Shown here: positions 10,264 through 22,483 of the stretch, piece after piece
How the letters are laid out: each line of letters opens with the position of its first letter
Numbering within the stretch: position 1 is the first letter of the stretch
Source of the DNA: Spiroplasma endosymbiont of Dioctria linearis
Lineage (GTDB): Bacteria > Bacillota_I > Bacilli_A > Mycoplasmatales > Mycoplasmataceae
NCBI RefSeq assembly: GCF_964030865.1
Contig: NZ_OZ034984.1
Coordinates: forward strand, 868,001-932,000
Direction of reading: 5' to 3'
DNA: 64,000 nucleotides
Position numbers and translations under genes: made by a program
Notes under the pieces: generated by a model
Seen by the model: the letters and a program-made list of their open reading frames with translations, nothing else
Told to the model about the DNA's origin: nothing
The model's database searches: none

Positions 10264-12537
10264 TTATTTTCCTCCAAACATATTAGTATACTTTAATAAA
10301 TCAGTTTGTGTATATTTTCTCTCTTTTCCAAAAATAATATTTAAGGCTTTTTTATAATAATTATCATTATTTTTTAAAATCTTATCTACAATTTTAGGCT
10401 TATTTAAAACATTTTTAACTCATATTAATTTTAACTCAATTGGCATATTATATATTTTTTTATCTATAAATTCATTTATATCATTTTCTATCTTATTTAT
10501 ATAATTTCCAGCCATAATTTTAACTTTATAATCTATTATTTCTTCTGTTTTTTGAAGAAACTGTTCACTTTTATATTTGTAATAATATCTATAAAAATCT
10601 GTTAACGAGTCAGATAAATTTAAAAGATACTGATCAAAATTTTCAATATCTAATGAGTTACCAACCAACTCTATAATAGAATCCAATAAAAATTTATAAT
10701 TCTCTTCTACAAATTTATAGTTAGAAATATATAATTCCTTAGTTATTTTTCCAATAATATTTAAAGTTTGAGCATGTTGAGTTCATACATCAGAGTTATA
10801 TTTATTATCAACAAACATCTCTGCTCTATTATTTGTTTTGAAATATTTTGTTAATACACCTAAAGAATCTCTAACATTATATTTTCAACCATCAATTGAA
10901 TTTTTTTCTAAATAACTATTAATTCTATAAATATTTTCAATTGTACTTTGCATATTTATTTTGTCGAATATATCCAATATATTTTTTGTATCAATAAATT
11001 GATAATTTTCTAATATATCAAATAATTCATCATCTGTTCTTTCATTAGATATTTTTATAATTAAATTTTTTGCAACTCTTTCTAATATTAAAGATAATTT
11101 TCTATCGGTTTTTTCTGCTAAATATTGTTTAATAGCATTATAATTTTGCCCAAAATCAACCGTCTTAAGTAAAAATTCTTCAAGAATTGCAGAGACTTTT
11201 TCTTCTAAACCAAGACGTTCCAAAATTAAGTATATATTCATTGATATATCATACTTTTTATTTATAAGTGAATCTTCAAATTTTTCTAAAGCATTATCTA
11301 TACTAGATATAAATAGATTTGCTAAATCAATATGTTCAGTTGGGTTTTTATACTTATAAATAACAGGAATATTTATATTAATAGACTCAAAAGATTTATT
11401 TGCCAATAAAAAACTATTTGACATATTTTTAGAATCCAAATAGACAAAAGAATTATTTTGTAAAATTTCATTGTCAATATGGCCAACATAAAAAATTAGC
11501 TTATTATCTATTACACTTATTGTTTTTGTATTTCTTTTGGAATTATAGAAAATAATTATTTCAATGTTTTTTGCTAACTCTTTACTCTTTATAATTTCAT
11601 CATCTGATTTTATAAATTGATCATTTATTAACATTAAATTATAACTTGTTTTAATATTTAAATTTGAAAATAAGTCTGGGTTAGACATAAAGTCATTTTT
11701 ATTTTTTATATGTAACTCTGGCATAAATAATTTTTTTATTTTTTCATCATACTTACTTAAGATACTTTTCAAAATATCTAATGCCATATTAGGATTGAAT
11801 CTTAAATAGTCATCAAAAAAATTGCTCTCAGTTTTAATTTTATAAGTACCATTATCAAATAACTCAATTCAAGCTTCTATGGCTGCTGTATCATTTTGAA
11901 TATACTTTTCAAAGTTACTAATATCATTTATTGATTCTTGCGCTTCATTTATAACATCCCTTAAAAAAGAATTATCTCCAAAAATGTCAGGATTTTGGTC
12001 TATAAATTCAGAACATGAATTGTAAAGTCACTCATTATTTGAGAACTCTTTTTTATCTATTGTTGTAGAAAGTTTGTGAGTAAACTTAACATCGCTTACT
12101 CTTTTTTTTCAATTAATTTCATTGATAATTTCCTTATTCTTATAAACAGGATCTATATAAAATTTTATATCTTGAAATTTATTATCTTGAGAAATTGTGT
12201 ACGTTCCCTTTTTAAACTCTTCTTTTAATTTTAAGTCAATTGAAAAATTATTAATTGGTGTATTCATATTTAATAGTCCTACACCAACTTTATTTTGACC
12301 AATTTCTATTACTTTAAAATTTATTAACTCTCTTAAGGCTCTCTCAAAAAGAATTTTATTTTTGATATTAAAATCTTCTTCCAAAATATCATTAATATTT
12401 TTATTTTTATTTGGATGTTCTATTATAATTAATAAAATTAAAAATTCCATAAATGTAGGTTTTCTTATTTCAGAATACTTTATTTTTAATGGTATATAAA
12501 ATTTTTCATATTGAATTTCAATTTTATTAAATATCAT
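10264..12537 (-). CDS. Unknown cytoplasmic protein of the helicase cassette, 757 aa
   Basis: One continuous frame through TGA Trp codons at the 12106, 11800s, 10882 and 10417 regions. The N-terminal 75 residues (MEFLILLIIIEH, NDILEED, LFERALRELINFKVIEI) could form a winged-helix-like unit. The middle (about 255-420) alternates strands and helices, with IEIIIFYNSKRNTKTISVID suggesting a Rossmann-like strand pattern. The C-terminal third is alpha-helical. No transmembrane segment or catalytic motif is visible. It is 4 nt downstream of the helicase stop and 2 nt upstream of the coiled-coil gene. A role as scaffold or sensor is a guess from context only. Confidence 0.75.
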
Positions 12538-12541
12538 TTTT

Positions 12542-15500
12542 CTAATCCTCCATTATTTCATTAGGTTTAAGTAAACAACCTTCAAACTCAAGTTTTGATA
12601 TTATATCAGCATAAACTTGATAACTATTTGAAACACTTGGGTCATCAATAGTTGGTATCTTAACAGTTATATCATTTACTGCTCTTTGAGCCCCTATTAT
12701 TATTAGTAATTCTCTTGCTCTTGAAAAAGCTACATTTATTCTTTCATATTTTTTTAGAAAGTCTCTTCCAGATTTAGTTGATAACTTTTCTGGATTTCTT
12801 ACTAAGTTTACTAAAACATAATCTGCTTCTTTTCCTTGAAAATCATCAACTGTATTAATTACTATATTTATATTTTTAAAGTTAGCAATATTGATCTCTT
12901 TTTTTAATTTATTTACATGCAGTCCATAAAAACTAATTACAGCAACACTTGGTTTTATTTTTTGTTTTTTCTCTAAAACTGCTTTATCAATTTTAATTAA
13001 TAATTGTTTGGTTAATTTTATTTCTAAATCATTAAATAAACTAGTTGAAAAATCTTCACTTTGTTCATAACTAATTTCATTTTTTACATTATATGTAGAA
13101 TCAACTCAATAAGAAGAATTTCTTGAGTTAATTATTTCTTTATTAAAATGATTAATAATTTTTAAGTCATGTCTTTTTTGCTCACTTACTTGTGACTCAA
13201 CTTTTAATTGTCCATCATAAAATTTATTTACAATTTCCATAATTTGTTCATGACTTCTATACTGAGTTTTAAGAATAGTAGTTATATTTTTATTTTTTGC
13301 AGATATAAGTTTCTTAAAAGCAGAATCATCTAATAATTCATACATCAAATTATAATTGTAATCTTTATTAAAATGTTTATTAACATCTTCAACATCATTT
13401 GGTTGCAATTTTAATATTGGTGGTAATTGTCTGTAATCACCTACTAATATTAAAGATTTACCATAAATTAAAGGCATTAAGATTTCCAATATAGTAGCCT
13501 TTGAAGCTTCATCAATTATAACAACATCAACATCCATGTTTCTTAAATTTAATTCTTCCAGCCCTAATTTATTAGCAAAGTTATCTTTTGTAAATTTAAA
13601 TAAATTTGTAGATGTTAGTGTCATTGAATATACGTTAACTAAATTATCCAAAATGGTTTTTATGTATTTTTGACTATCTTTAAAAGTTTGACCAGTAAAA
13701 TTCTTTGAGGCAAGTTCTTCATTAAAATTATTTGTTATTTTATAATTGTCATTTAAATATTTTATTATTGAAGAGTACATTTCTGAAAAGTTTTCTTTTC
13801 TTATTCTACCTTGTTTCAACTTTTTTTCTAAATTTTTTAATTCCGATTTTACCTGTTCTTCTAAATCAATATCAGTTAGGCCAAGGTCTAATGAAAACTT
13901 ATCATTAACTACTTTTATCAATTCTCTAAGCTCTCTAGCACTTGATCCAGCATTTTCAGCTAAATTATTCTTTGTAACTATTAATTGATTTTTTTCAATT
14001 TCAAATTTATCTAAATTAAAATCTGAGAATACTTCATTCTCTTTATTTTGTAATCTTAATTCTATTTCTACTTTTAAATTTCTTAGGCTAACCAAAAAAG
14101 TTTCAAATATTTTATTTAATTCATTAACTTTAATATCAGTTCTTAAAATTTGTTCCAGACCTTTAATTCTGCTTTCTTCTTTTTCAGCTAAATCAAAATC
14201 AGCATTTCTTTTGTACTTGTTTAAAATTAATTTTGATTTTTTAATTTCTAAAAATGCTTCATTTTTATAATAAACTTCATTTACAATTTCTTTTATTAAT
14301 AAGTAAGGATTTAAAAAATCTTTTGGATCAAAATTTAAATTTATATAAACAAAATTGTTTAATTCAAATTTAATTGAATTTTCATAACAACTAATTATTC
14401 TTTCTCCCACATTAATTAAGGCATCAAATTCTTTTGTCGATATAGTCTCAATTAAATTTATTACATTTATTAATTCCTCTTTTAATAAATTTTTTGATCT
14501 AACCTTTTCTAATTTTTTTTCTTTAAAAGCTGTTATTTGATTATTCAAATCATCTATTTTTTCTTGAATACTTCTAACTTGATTATTATTTTGATAAAAA
14601 CTTTTATTCGCGTTTATTAATCTTTCTAATTCATTTTTATAATTATTAAATTCCTTTATTAAATTTTCATCATTGTTCATATCATCAAAAGCTCTTTTTC
14701 CAATAGCCTTATAATAATTGTAAAGAACTCTATCAGGCGAATAACTATTTGAAGATTGTGATTTTATATTTAACTGATTTGTTAATCTTATTTTATTAAG
14801 ATTAGGGTCAATTGGTAATCTGTCAACAACATTTTTAATAGCTTCATGATTCTGACTTGAAATAAGAACCTTTCTATTTATTTTTGCTAATTGAGTTATT
14901 ATTTCACAAATTACTTGAGTTTTTCCAGTTCCAGGAGGTCCTTGCAAAATAAAAATATCTTTTGTATTAATAGCTTTTCTTACTGCATCCTTTTGTTCAG
15001 CATTTAAAGTAAAATTAAAGTCTGTATCTTCTATTCTAATATCATTTGACACTTCTGATAATTCTACTAGCTTTGTATTAAATAAATAATTTATTAAATA
15101 AGGGTTTTTTGTATTTCCCTCTGATACTTTTTTTATTACTTGCTTAGACCTTTCAATTAGAACATCTTCACCAATTCCAGTATATGCAATGTATCCTGAA
15201 CTTAAAGATTCTAAATTACTATTTAAAAATATTGACTCATCAAAATCCTGTTCAATTTCAAAGTTTATTTTTTTGACTTTTCATTGTTGCATTTCTTTTG
15301 GGTTATTTTTCATTAATATATCAAATTCATTTTTTTCCCCAAGAAAAATATTTTTACTATTTTTCATTCAATAATTTGCAAAACTTATTTCTTCATCTGA
15401 AACACCTAGCATATTTGATACTTGTAATATATTTTTAATGTCATTAATTTTATCAAGATCAAAATCAAAAATTTCATGAATATTTTTAATAAGTTCATGG

Positions 15501-16399
15501 GTAGTTAAAATATTTTTATTCATTTTTATTGGTACAAGAGATAAGTCTTTTGTTTTTTTAATTCTATTAATTTTTTCTAATTCATCAGTTAAAAGGTCCA
15601 AAGTAACTACATAAGAAATTTGATATGGAATTCTTTTATTTTTTAAATAAGATTCTGAATTTACTAATAAATATTTATAGGCTCTAGTTTTAAATTCTTT
15701 AATCTCATACTCAAATACGTTAGAGTCAAAATAAATTTTATCTATTCTCATTACCTTTTGATAGTTTAAACCCAAATAAGGTAAAGATTTTTTTCTATCT
15801 AGTTTCAATAAATCATCACTAAATTCTAAATAGTTCAATCATTTATCTTTTTCTTCTTCAAATGTAGATAGTAATTTTCCTATTTCAGAAAGATTAGAAG
15901 AGTTTAAAACATTTCTTCTAATTAACTCTTCATCTTTAATTTGACCTTGATTTCTAATTATTAGAATTTGTGATTCTTGTATTATTGTTTCAAACTCTTG
16001 AGCTACTGGCTTTAATCTTGTCATAAATATAGAACTTATAATAAGAGAAGCATTCATAGTATCAATGTTTACATAAAACCCAAGATAAGTTCCTTCAGGT
16101 AAAAGACTTTGATTTTTTGAGTCTAACTCAATTCTTATAATTCCATTATAAGATGCTTTATTCTTATCTTTTTTAGAGAATTGTCTGGTTTTGTTGTCTA
16201 AAAGACAGATAAATGATTTTTTAGCAAGAGAGCTTCTCAAAAAGTTTTGAAACTCCACACAAGTATTTATACCCCTTATATCTAATTGTTCTATTATTTG
16301 ATCTAAACTAGATGGGTTTTCTTTAAATTGAACATTTTGTAAAAAAGAGAAGTCTAATATTATTTCCTTAACTGCATTATTCTCAATAATATTTGACAT
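12542..16399 (-). CDS. UPF1/DNA2-like superfamily 1 helicase, 1285 aa
   Basis: A very large protein spanning several TGA-split frames. Residues 1-450 are a mixed alpha/beta region of unknown type. The helicase core starts at about 465 (FTLNAEQKDAVRKA), Walker A GPPGTGKT at 487-494, SSQNHEAIKNV, then a long coiled-coil insertion (about 560-900), Walker B IIDEAS (961-966), VGDYRQLPP, TQYRSH, VDDFQGKEADYV and INVAFSRARELLIIIG. These are SF1B UPF1/DNA2/NAM7 motifs; such enzymes move on RNA or DNA with ATP. It is the first gene of a five-gene operon with its own -10 (TATAAT) upstream. Its partners suggest nucleic-acid surveillance or defence, which is inference. Confidence 0.9.
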
Positions 16400-16427
16400 A
16401 AATCAGCCCTCACTTTTGTCTTAAATT

Positions 16428-16433
16428 ATTATA
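16428..16433 (-). promoter_or_regulatory. Candidate -10 element of the helicase cassette
   Basis: TATAAT on the minus strand, 28 nt before the helicase ATG, just downstream of the ferritin terminator. No good -35 at 17 nt is seen; TTGATA lies 22 nt upstream. It implies the cassette is transcribed independently of the ferritin gene. Confidence 0.45.
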
Positions 16434-16448
16434 ACATTTTTAGTTAAT

Positions 16449-16477
16449 TAAAAAATATCAACCAAAAGGCTGATATT
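16449..16477 (-). terminator. Terminator of the ferritin gene
   Basis: On the minus strand AATATCAGCC-TTTT-GGTTGATATT followed by TTTT, 6 nt after the ferritin stop codon. Confidence 0.75.
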
Positions 16478-16482
16478 AGAAT

Positions 16483-17007
16483 TTAATCTTGATGTGGTGC
16501 AAATGGGTCAACTACTGCCAAAGTATTTGGGTTCTCTCTTTTTAATACTTTTTTATCTATTTCATAATGATTTCCATTAGACATTCGAATTCAATCAAGT
16601 AAATCATTTGTTTCTGATATTTCTTCAAAGAAATCAATTGCAAATCATTCATAGAATTTCACTGTTGTAAAATCTGATTTTTCCTTTGCATTTTTTGTGA
16701 ATTCATCTGTAATTTTTGCAAAATGTGTTCTACAACTAATGTACTCTTGCAAAATTTCTACAATGTTTTTAAAATCCTTATTTTTAATTTCTATTGAAGA
16801 TATTTTATATCCTTGACCCTTATCTAAAAGGTAATTCATTATTCTTCTCTGATGTAAAAACTCATCTTGAGCTTGTACTTGAAAAAAGTGTGTAAAACCT
16901 GGATAACCAAGTTCATCACATTTTTTACTCATATTAAAACAATTTAATTGCATTTTAATATGTTCGTTAATGTAATCTTGAAGATTACTTAAAATTAATT
17001 TATCCAT
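16483..17007 (-). CDS. Ferritin-like protein with altered ferroxidase site
   Basis: A 174-aa four-helix protein that aligns by eye with E. coli FtnA over its whole length: INEHIKMQLNCF (helix A), AQDEFLHQRRIMNYLLDKG (helix B), LQEYISCRTHFAKITDEF (helix C), VKFYEWFAIDFFEEI (helix D). Ferritins oxidise and store iron in a 24-mer shell. By this alignment the helix B Glu and His are kept, while the helix A Glu (E17) is Gln, the helix C Glu (E94) is Arg, and the helix D Gln (Q127) is Phe, so the ferroxidase centre looks impaired. The start has AAGGAGAA directly upstream. It is monocistronic, between leuS and the helicase cassette. Confidence 0.8.
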
Positions 17008-17027
17008 AAAAATTCTCCTTTAGTATT

Positions 17028-17033
17028 ATTATA
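17028..17033 (-). promoter_or_regulatory. Candidate -10 of the ferritin gene
   Basis: TATAAT on the minus strand about 20 nt before the ferritin ATG, predicting a very short 5' leader that starts close to the AAGGAG site. Confidence 0.4.
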
Positions 17034-17085
17034 ATCTCTTGAGAATATAATATATTTAAATTAAGTAAAAAACTTTTAAGTTAAT

Positions 17086-19503
17086 TTATTTAATAACAAT
17101 ATTTACAATTTTATCTAAAACAGCTATTTCTTTTAATATTTGTTTGTTCTTAATTTGCTCTTTTATGACATCAAGAGATTTAGCTTTTTCTATTAATTCC
17201 TCTTTTTGAGTACCTTTATCAACTTCAAAAGTCGCTCTTAACTTACCATTTATTTGAACAGCAATAGTAACAACTGAAAGAGATAATTTAGATTCATCAT
17301 AGTTTGGTCATGCTTCTAAACATACACTTGATTTATTATCCAATTTTTCTCATAATTCCTCAGCTAAATGTGGAGCATAAACAGAAAGCATTTTAATAAA
17401 GTTAAAAATGTATTCTTTATAAATTGGTTGAGTTTCTTTATAGACTGAATTTACAAACATCATTAATTGTGAAATTGCAGTATTGAATTTGCAATCTTCA
17501 ATCATTTGAGTTGTTTTTTTAACAACATCATTATAAATGAAATCAAGATTATGATTATTTTTATCTGTTAATTTAATATTTTCAATCATTCTATATACTC
17601 TATCCAGTCATTTTCTAGCTCCGTCAAGTCCTTTATAACTTCAAGGTAAAGAAGCCTCTAATGGTCCCATAAATACCTCATATAACCTTAAAGTATCAGC
17701 TCCATGGGAATCAATAATTTCATCAGGGTTAATTACATTACCCTTAGACTTACTCATTTTTTCACCATTATCTGCCAAAATCATTCCTTGATTTATTAAT
17801 TTTTGAAATGGCTCTTTTGTTGGCACAACTCCTAAATCAAATAATACTTGATGCCAAAATCTTGCATAAAGTAAATGAAGAACTGCATGCTCTTGACCAC
17901 CAATATAAAGGTCAACTGGTAATCATTTTTTAAATAATTGCATTGCCTCTTTTGAGTTAATATCTACTAAATTATTAGGACTTGTTGTCAAAATGTAGGC
18001 CAAATAATATCAACAACTTCCTGCTCATTGAGGCATTGTATTGGTTTCTCTTTTTGCTGACTTGCCTTTAAAATCTATATTTACTCAATCAGACAAATTT
18101 GCCAATGGTGATTCTCCAGTTCCTGAAGGTTTAATATAATCTGTTTTAGGTAACTCTAATGGTAAATCCTTTTCATCGATTAAAGCTATTTGACCATCTT
18201 CTAAAAAGACTATTGGAAATGGCTCACCATAAAATCTTTGTCTTGAAAATAATCAATCTCTTAATTTATAGTTGATTTTTTTTTCGGCTTTTTTTATTTT
18301 TTCTAATTTATTAATTACCAAATCAATAGCTTCTACTTTGGATAAACCATTTAAAAAATCTGAGTTAATTATTTTTGACTCACCCACAAAGGCTTTTGAT
18401 TCATCTTTGGTTTCTAATACAAATTTGATTGGTAGATTATACTTTACTGAGAATTTTCAATCTCTTTCATCATGACCAGGCACAGCCATTACTGCACCTG
18501 TTGCATAATCATTTAATACATAATCTGCTACCCAAACAGGTAATTCTTCTTTTGTAAAAGGATTTATAACATAACTTCCTGTAAAGATACCAGTTTTATC
18601 TTTTGAGTCATCTTGTCTTTCAATTTCAGTTTTACTTTTTGTTAAAGTAATATATTCTTGAACTTTCTTTTTATTTTCTGCAGTAGTTAGTTTTAAAGTT
18701 AATTCATTTTCTGGAGCAAGAACAATATATGAAACTCCAAAAATTGTATCTGCTCTTGTTGTAAATACATTTATTTTTTCCTTATTATCTTTAACATCAA
18801 ATTTTATAATTGCTCCCTCAGATTTACCTATTCAATTTTTTTGTAATTCTTTTACTGAATTTGGTCAATCTAACGAGTCTAAACCTTCTAATAATCTATC
18901 AGCGTATTTTGTAATTTTTAAAACTCATTGCTTCATTGGTTTTTTCACTACTTCAAATCCACCAATATCAGAAACCATTTTCCCATTCATTGAAACAACT
19001 TCTTCATTTGCAAGAACAGTTCCTAGTCCTTCACATCAATTTACACTTGCTTGTCTAATTTCAGCCAATCCCTTTTTATAAAGTTGTTGAAAGATTCATT
19101 GAGTAATCTTGTAATAATTTGGGTCACTTGTATTTACTTCTTTATTGTAATCGTAACTAAAACCCAATTTTTTTAGTTGTTTTCTAAAAGTAATAATATT
19201 TTTAGCTGTAAATTCTCGTGGATCATTTCCAGTTTTTAAAGCATATTGCTCTGCTGGCAGACCAAAGGCATCTCACCCAATTGGATGAAGTACATCGTAT
19301 TGTTGCATTCTTCTCATTCTTGCAAAAACATCTGTTGCAGTATAACCTTTAGGATGACCAACATGAAGTCCTGCTCCACTAGGATATGGAAACATATCTA
19401 AAATATATGCCTTTTTATCTTTATTGCTAGTTGTTCTATATGTATTATTTTCTTCTCAAAACTTTTGTCATTTTTTTTCTATTGCTTTATGTGAAAATTC
19501 CAT
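17086..19503 (-). CDS. leuS: Leucine-tRNA ligase
   Basis: A complete 805-aa class I aminoacyl-tRNA synthetase that charges tRNA-Leu. Seen are the HIGH-type motif HVGHPKGY (residues 47-54), the editing domain with [10 protein letters not shown], the GCWYYLAY-like block SCWYYLAYI, the KMSKS loop at 582-586 ([10 protein letters not shown]), and an anticodon-binding helical C-terminus ending IVNIVIK. In-frame TGA Trp codons are frequent. The start follows AGAGGTAA. No T-box leader is seen in the 70 nt between the mgtA terminator and the ATG, so ordinary promoter control is likely. Confidence 0.96.
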
Positions 19504-19574
19504 TTTATTACCTCTTTTATTAACTTTAAATATTTTACATTAAATATTAATTAGTGGTAATGTTTAATGATAAC

Positions 19575-19604
19575 AAAAAAAACTTAAACATAAGTTTAAG
19601 TTTT
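19575..19604 (-). terminator. Terminator of mgtA
   Basis: Minus strand AAACTTAAAC-TTAT-GTTTAAGTTT followed by T8, immediately after the mgtA stop. Confidence 0.85.
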
Positions 19605-22298
19605 CTATAGTCATTCTTTAAATATTCTTATATATAACATTTTTACAGCTTGTGCTAAAAGCATATATGCTGCAACAAAGCTTAATGCAATTGGTAAGAA
19701 TGATCATTTTGGTACGCCCATTTTCATACCATCACTAATTGCATCAATACTCATAAATCCATATGGCACAATTATGGCCATAGAACAAACAAAGATTGTT
19801 GACACTGTAACTTGTCATGAACCATTAGATTGAATAAATGGAATTTTTTCAGTTCTATACATTTGCATTACTGCAGTTTGTGTCATTAACCCAACAACAA
19901 ATCAACTACCATTAAATATTTCTAATCCACCTTCACTAGGAGGTTGTACTCCAGCACCTATTCCTGGATTAACAATATGATATCCATATAATAACACCAA
20001 GAATGTTGAGATGTCAAATATTGAACTTACAGGTCCATTTATGACTGTAAATCATATTATATTTTTTGTTTTTAATGGTCGAGGTTTATCAGTAAATTTA
20101 CTATCTACTTTATCAAAAATAAATGCAAACATTACTATATCATATAATAAATTTTGAGTTAACAAATGCAATGGTTGCATTGGCTCTGACATTGTTAAAA
20201 ATAAAGCAACCAGAACACTAAGAACATTACCAAAATTTGAAGCAATTGTAACTTTAATATATTTTAAAATATTAGCTAATGAAACTCTTCCTTCATGAAC
20301 TGCATGACTAATTGGAAGTAATGATTCTTCCATTAAAATAATATCTGCAGCTTCTTTGGCTATATTTGATGCTTCATCAAAAGAGATTGCAACATCTGAT
20401 TCTCTTAAAACCGGAGCATCATTTATTCCATCTCCCATAAATCCTACAACATGTCCTTGCTCTTTAAGAGTTTTTATTATTGTTGATTTATGTATCGGAC
20501 TTAATTTAACAAAAACATTTCCCTTACGAACTGTTTTATGAAGTTGATCTTCATTCATTGCTTCAATTTCTTTTCCTGTATATAATTTTTCAATTTTAAA
20601 ATCTACTTTAGAACAAATAGCTCTAGTAATAATTTCATTATCACCTGTAAGAATTTTTGTTGAAATTCCTTTTTCAGCTAATTCCTTAATAATTTTTTTT
20701 GATGTTTTTTTTGGTTCATCAAAAAAAGTACCAAAACCATAAAATACTAAATCTTCTTCAATATCTTCATCTTCCAATTCATTATGTGCAATTCCAATAA
20801 CTCTAAATCCATCATTATTATAATCATTAGATTTTTTCATAATTTTATCAATGTGATCTTGTTTTAACTTTACTATTTCACCATTTATATAAATACGATC
20901 ACATACTTTTAAAACTTCTTCAATAGCTCCTTTTGTAAAAATTTGTTTTTCTCCGTTTTTTGAAAGGATTACTGATAATATTTTTCTTTGAAAATCAAAA
21001 GGTACTTCTCACTCCTTTGAATATTCATCAAGATTTGGCATACTAATCTTTTTACTTAATAAAACGGCTTGGTCAATTGGATTTTGAAATCCTGTTTGGA
21101 AATAACTATTTAAATATAATATATGTTCAATCATTTCATTCTTTTGACTTTTTATATCAAAAACATGATCAAGATTAATTTCTCCGCTTGTGATTGTTCC
21201 TGTTTTATCAGTACATAAAATATCAATAGCTCCCATATTTTGAACAGCATTTAGATTTTTTACTATAACATTTTCTTTTTTTATTTTTGAATAACCCCTA
21301 GAAAGATTTGCAGTAACAATTACTGGTAACATTTCTGGTGTTAATCCTACCGCAATTGATATTGCAAATAATGCTGCTGAAAGTCATCTTTGATCAATTG
21401 TTGCTGGTCTCAACCCAAAAACTAAAAAGACTATTGGTGTAACTGCTAACATAAATGAAATTAGCAGCATTGTAATTTTTCAAACTCCTTTTTCAAAAGA
21501 GTTTTTACTTCTTTTTTCTGTAACTTTATCATTAATTGCAGAAAAGAAAGTTTTCTGCCCAGTTTGAATTACCAAACAAAGTGCAGAACCAGAAACCACT
21601 TCAGTTCCCATATAACATACATTTTCATACTCTAAATAATTTTCCTTATTATTTATTATTTTCTTTTGTACTGGGAAAGATTCTCCTGTTAAAGAAGATT
21701 GATTTAAATATAAGTTATTTGATCAAATAACTTTTACGTCAGCTGGAATTAAATCCCCATTTGAAACATATATTAAGTCACCAGGAACAAGTTCTGATGT
21801 TTCAATTTGCTCACTTTCTTTAATTAATTTTATTGAATTTGCATTATCAATATCTTTAATCTCAAAGTCAACATCTCTAATGACCTTTGTCATATGTTTA
21901 TTTTCAAACGTCATTTTTTTAATAACGTGAAATGATCTAATTTCTTGAACAAAATAAATAGTTCCACTAATTATAATCATTGTTAAAACTAATAATGCTC
22001 CAACAAGATCTGATAGTTCTGGATCTGTTGCATATTGATAGAAACTGAATGTATCAATTACAATCAATATTAAGTTAAATGGACTGAAAAATGCCTTAAT
22101 AAAAGACAAAACATAATTAAATTTTTTCTCCTTTAGTAAATTATCTCCAAATTTATTTTTTTGAGCTTCTACCTGTTCTTCTGATAAACCAAAGTTAGAA
22201 ATCTCTAATTTTTTTAAAGTTTGTTGCTGATCTAAGTCAACAAACTTTGCTAGTTGATTATTATAATTGTTATTTACTTTTTTATTTTTAGTTTTCAT
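19605..22298 (-). CDS. mgtA: Magnesium-translocating P-type ATPase
   Basis: An 897-aa P3B-type ATPase in the membrane, expected to import Mg2+. Motifs: N-terminal cation ATPase domain, the actuator motif region near residue 210, phosphorylation site Asp364 in CTDKTGTIT, QNPIDQAVL typical of MgtA, TGDN, and GDGINDAPVL (about 622-631). The M5/M6 region NLLYDIVMFAFIFDKVD matches MgtA rather than Ca2+ pumps. The start follows AAGGAGAA. It is preceded by a 31-codon leader ORF containing a terminator hairpin, so expression is probably attenuated according to leader translation. It ends with a strong terminator before leuS. Confidence 0.93.
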
Positions 22299-22338
22299 AA
22301 CATAGTTCTCCTTATTTATGAAAGCTAACTTATAATCT

Positions 22339-22434
22339 TATTTTGACAATACAAAAAAAAGCGATAAATTAGCATTACTTCTTATCTTGCTTTGAATAAT
22401 TAAACTTCGTACCTGTTCGGAAGGAATACTCATA
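22339..22434 (-). CDS. Leader peptide ORF (31 aa) upstream of mgtA
   Basis: The ORF starts MSIPSEQVRSLIIQSK, continues with a serine/asparagine stretch and ends with a hydrophobic SLFFVLSK. An AGAGGTGG ribosome site lies 6 nt before the ATG and TATAAT 30 nt upstream. A complete intrinsic terminator hairpin lies inside the coding region and the T-run encodes the Phe-Phe near the end. A ribosome reading to the stop must pass over the hairpin, so translation rate could control readthrough into mgtA. This parallels the MgtL-type leaders of enteric bacteria in concept only; the peptide is not proline-rich. Confidence 0.6.
22354..22394 (-). terminator. Attenuator hairpin in the mgtA leader
   Basis: Minus strand AAAGC-aa-GATAA, a 14-nt loop, then TTATC-GCTTT and eight Ts in total. 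It is located entirely within the leader ORF, 55 nt before the mgtA ATG, which is unusual for a simple terminator and typical of transcription attenuation. Confidence 0.65.
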
Positions 22435-22463
22435 TTTACCACCTCTCTTTAAATCTTTAATTA

Positions 22464-22469
22464 TTATAC
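22464..22469 (-). promoter_or_regulatory. Candidate -10 for the mgtA leader transcript
   Basis: TATAAT on the minus strand, about 30 nt before the leader ATG and just after the tRNA-Ile terminator; no clear -35 consensus. Confidence 0.45.
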
Positions 22470-22483
22470 ATATATAAAATAAA

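Noticed and set aside
19504-19574. T-box riboswitch before leuS
   Set aside because: Only about 70 nt separate the mgtA terminator from leuS and no T-box sequence or specifier hairpin is seen.
22315-22434. M-box (Mg2+) riboswitch upstream of mgtA
   Set aside because: None of the conserved M-box elements is recognisable, and the region is better explained by a leader ORF plus terminator.
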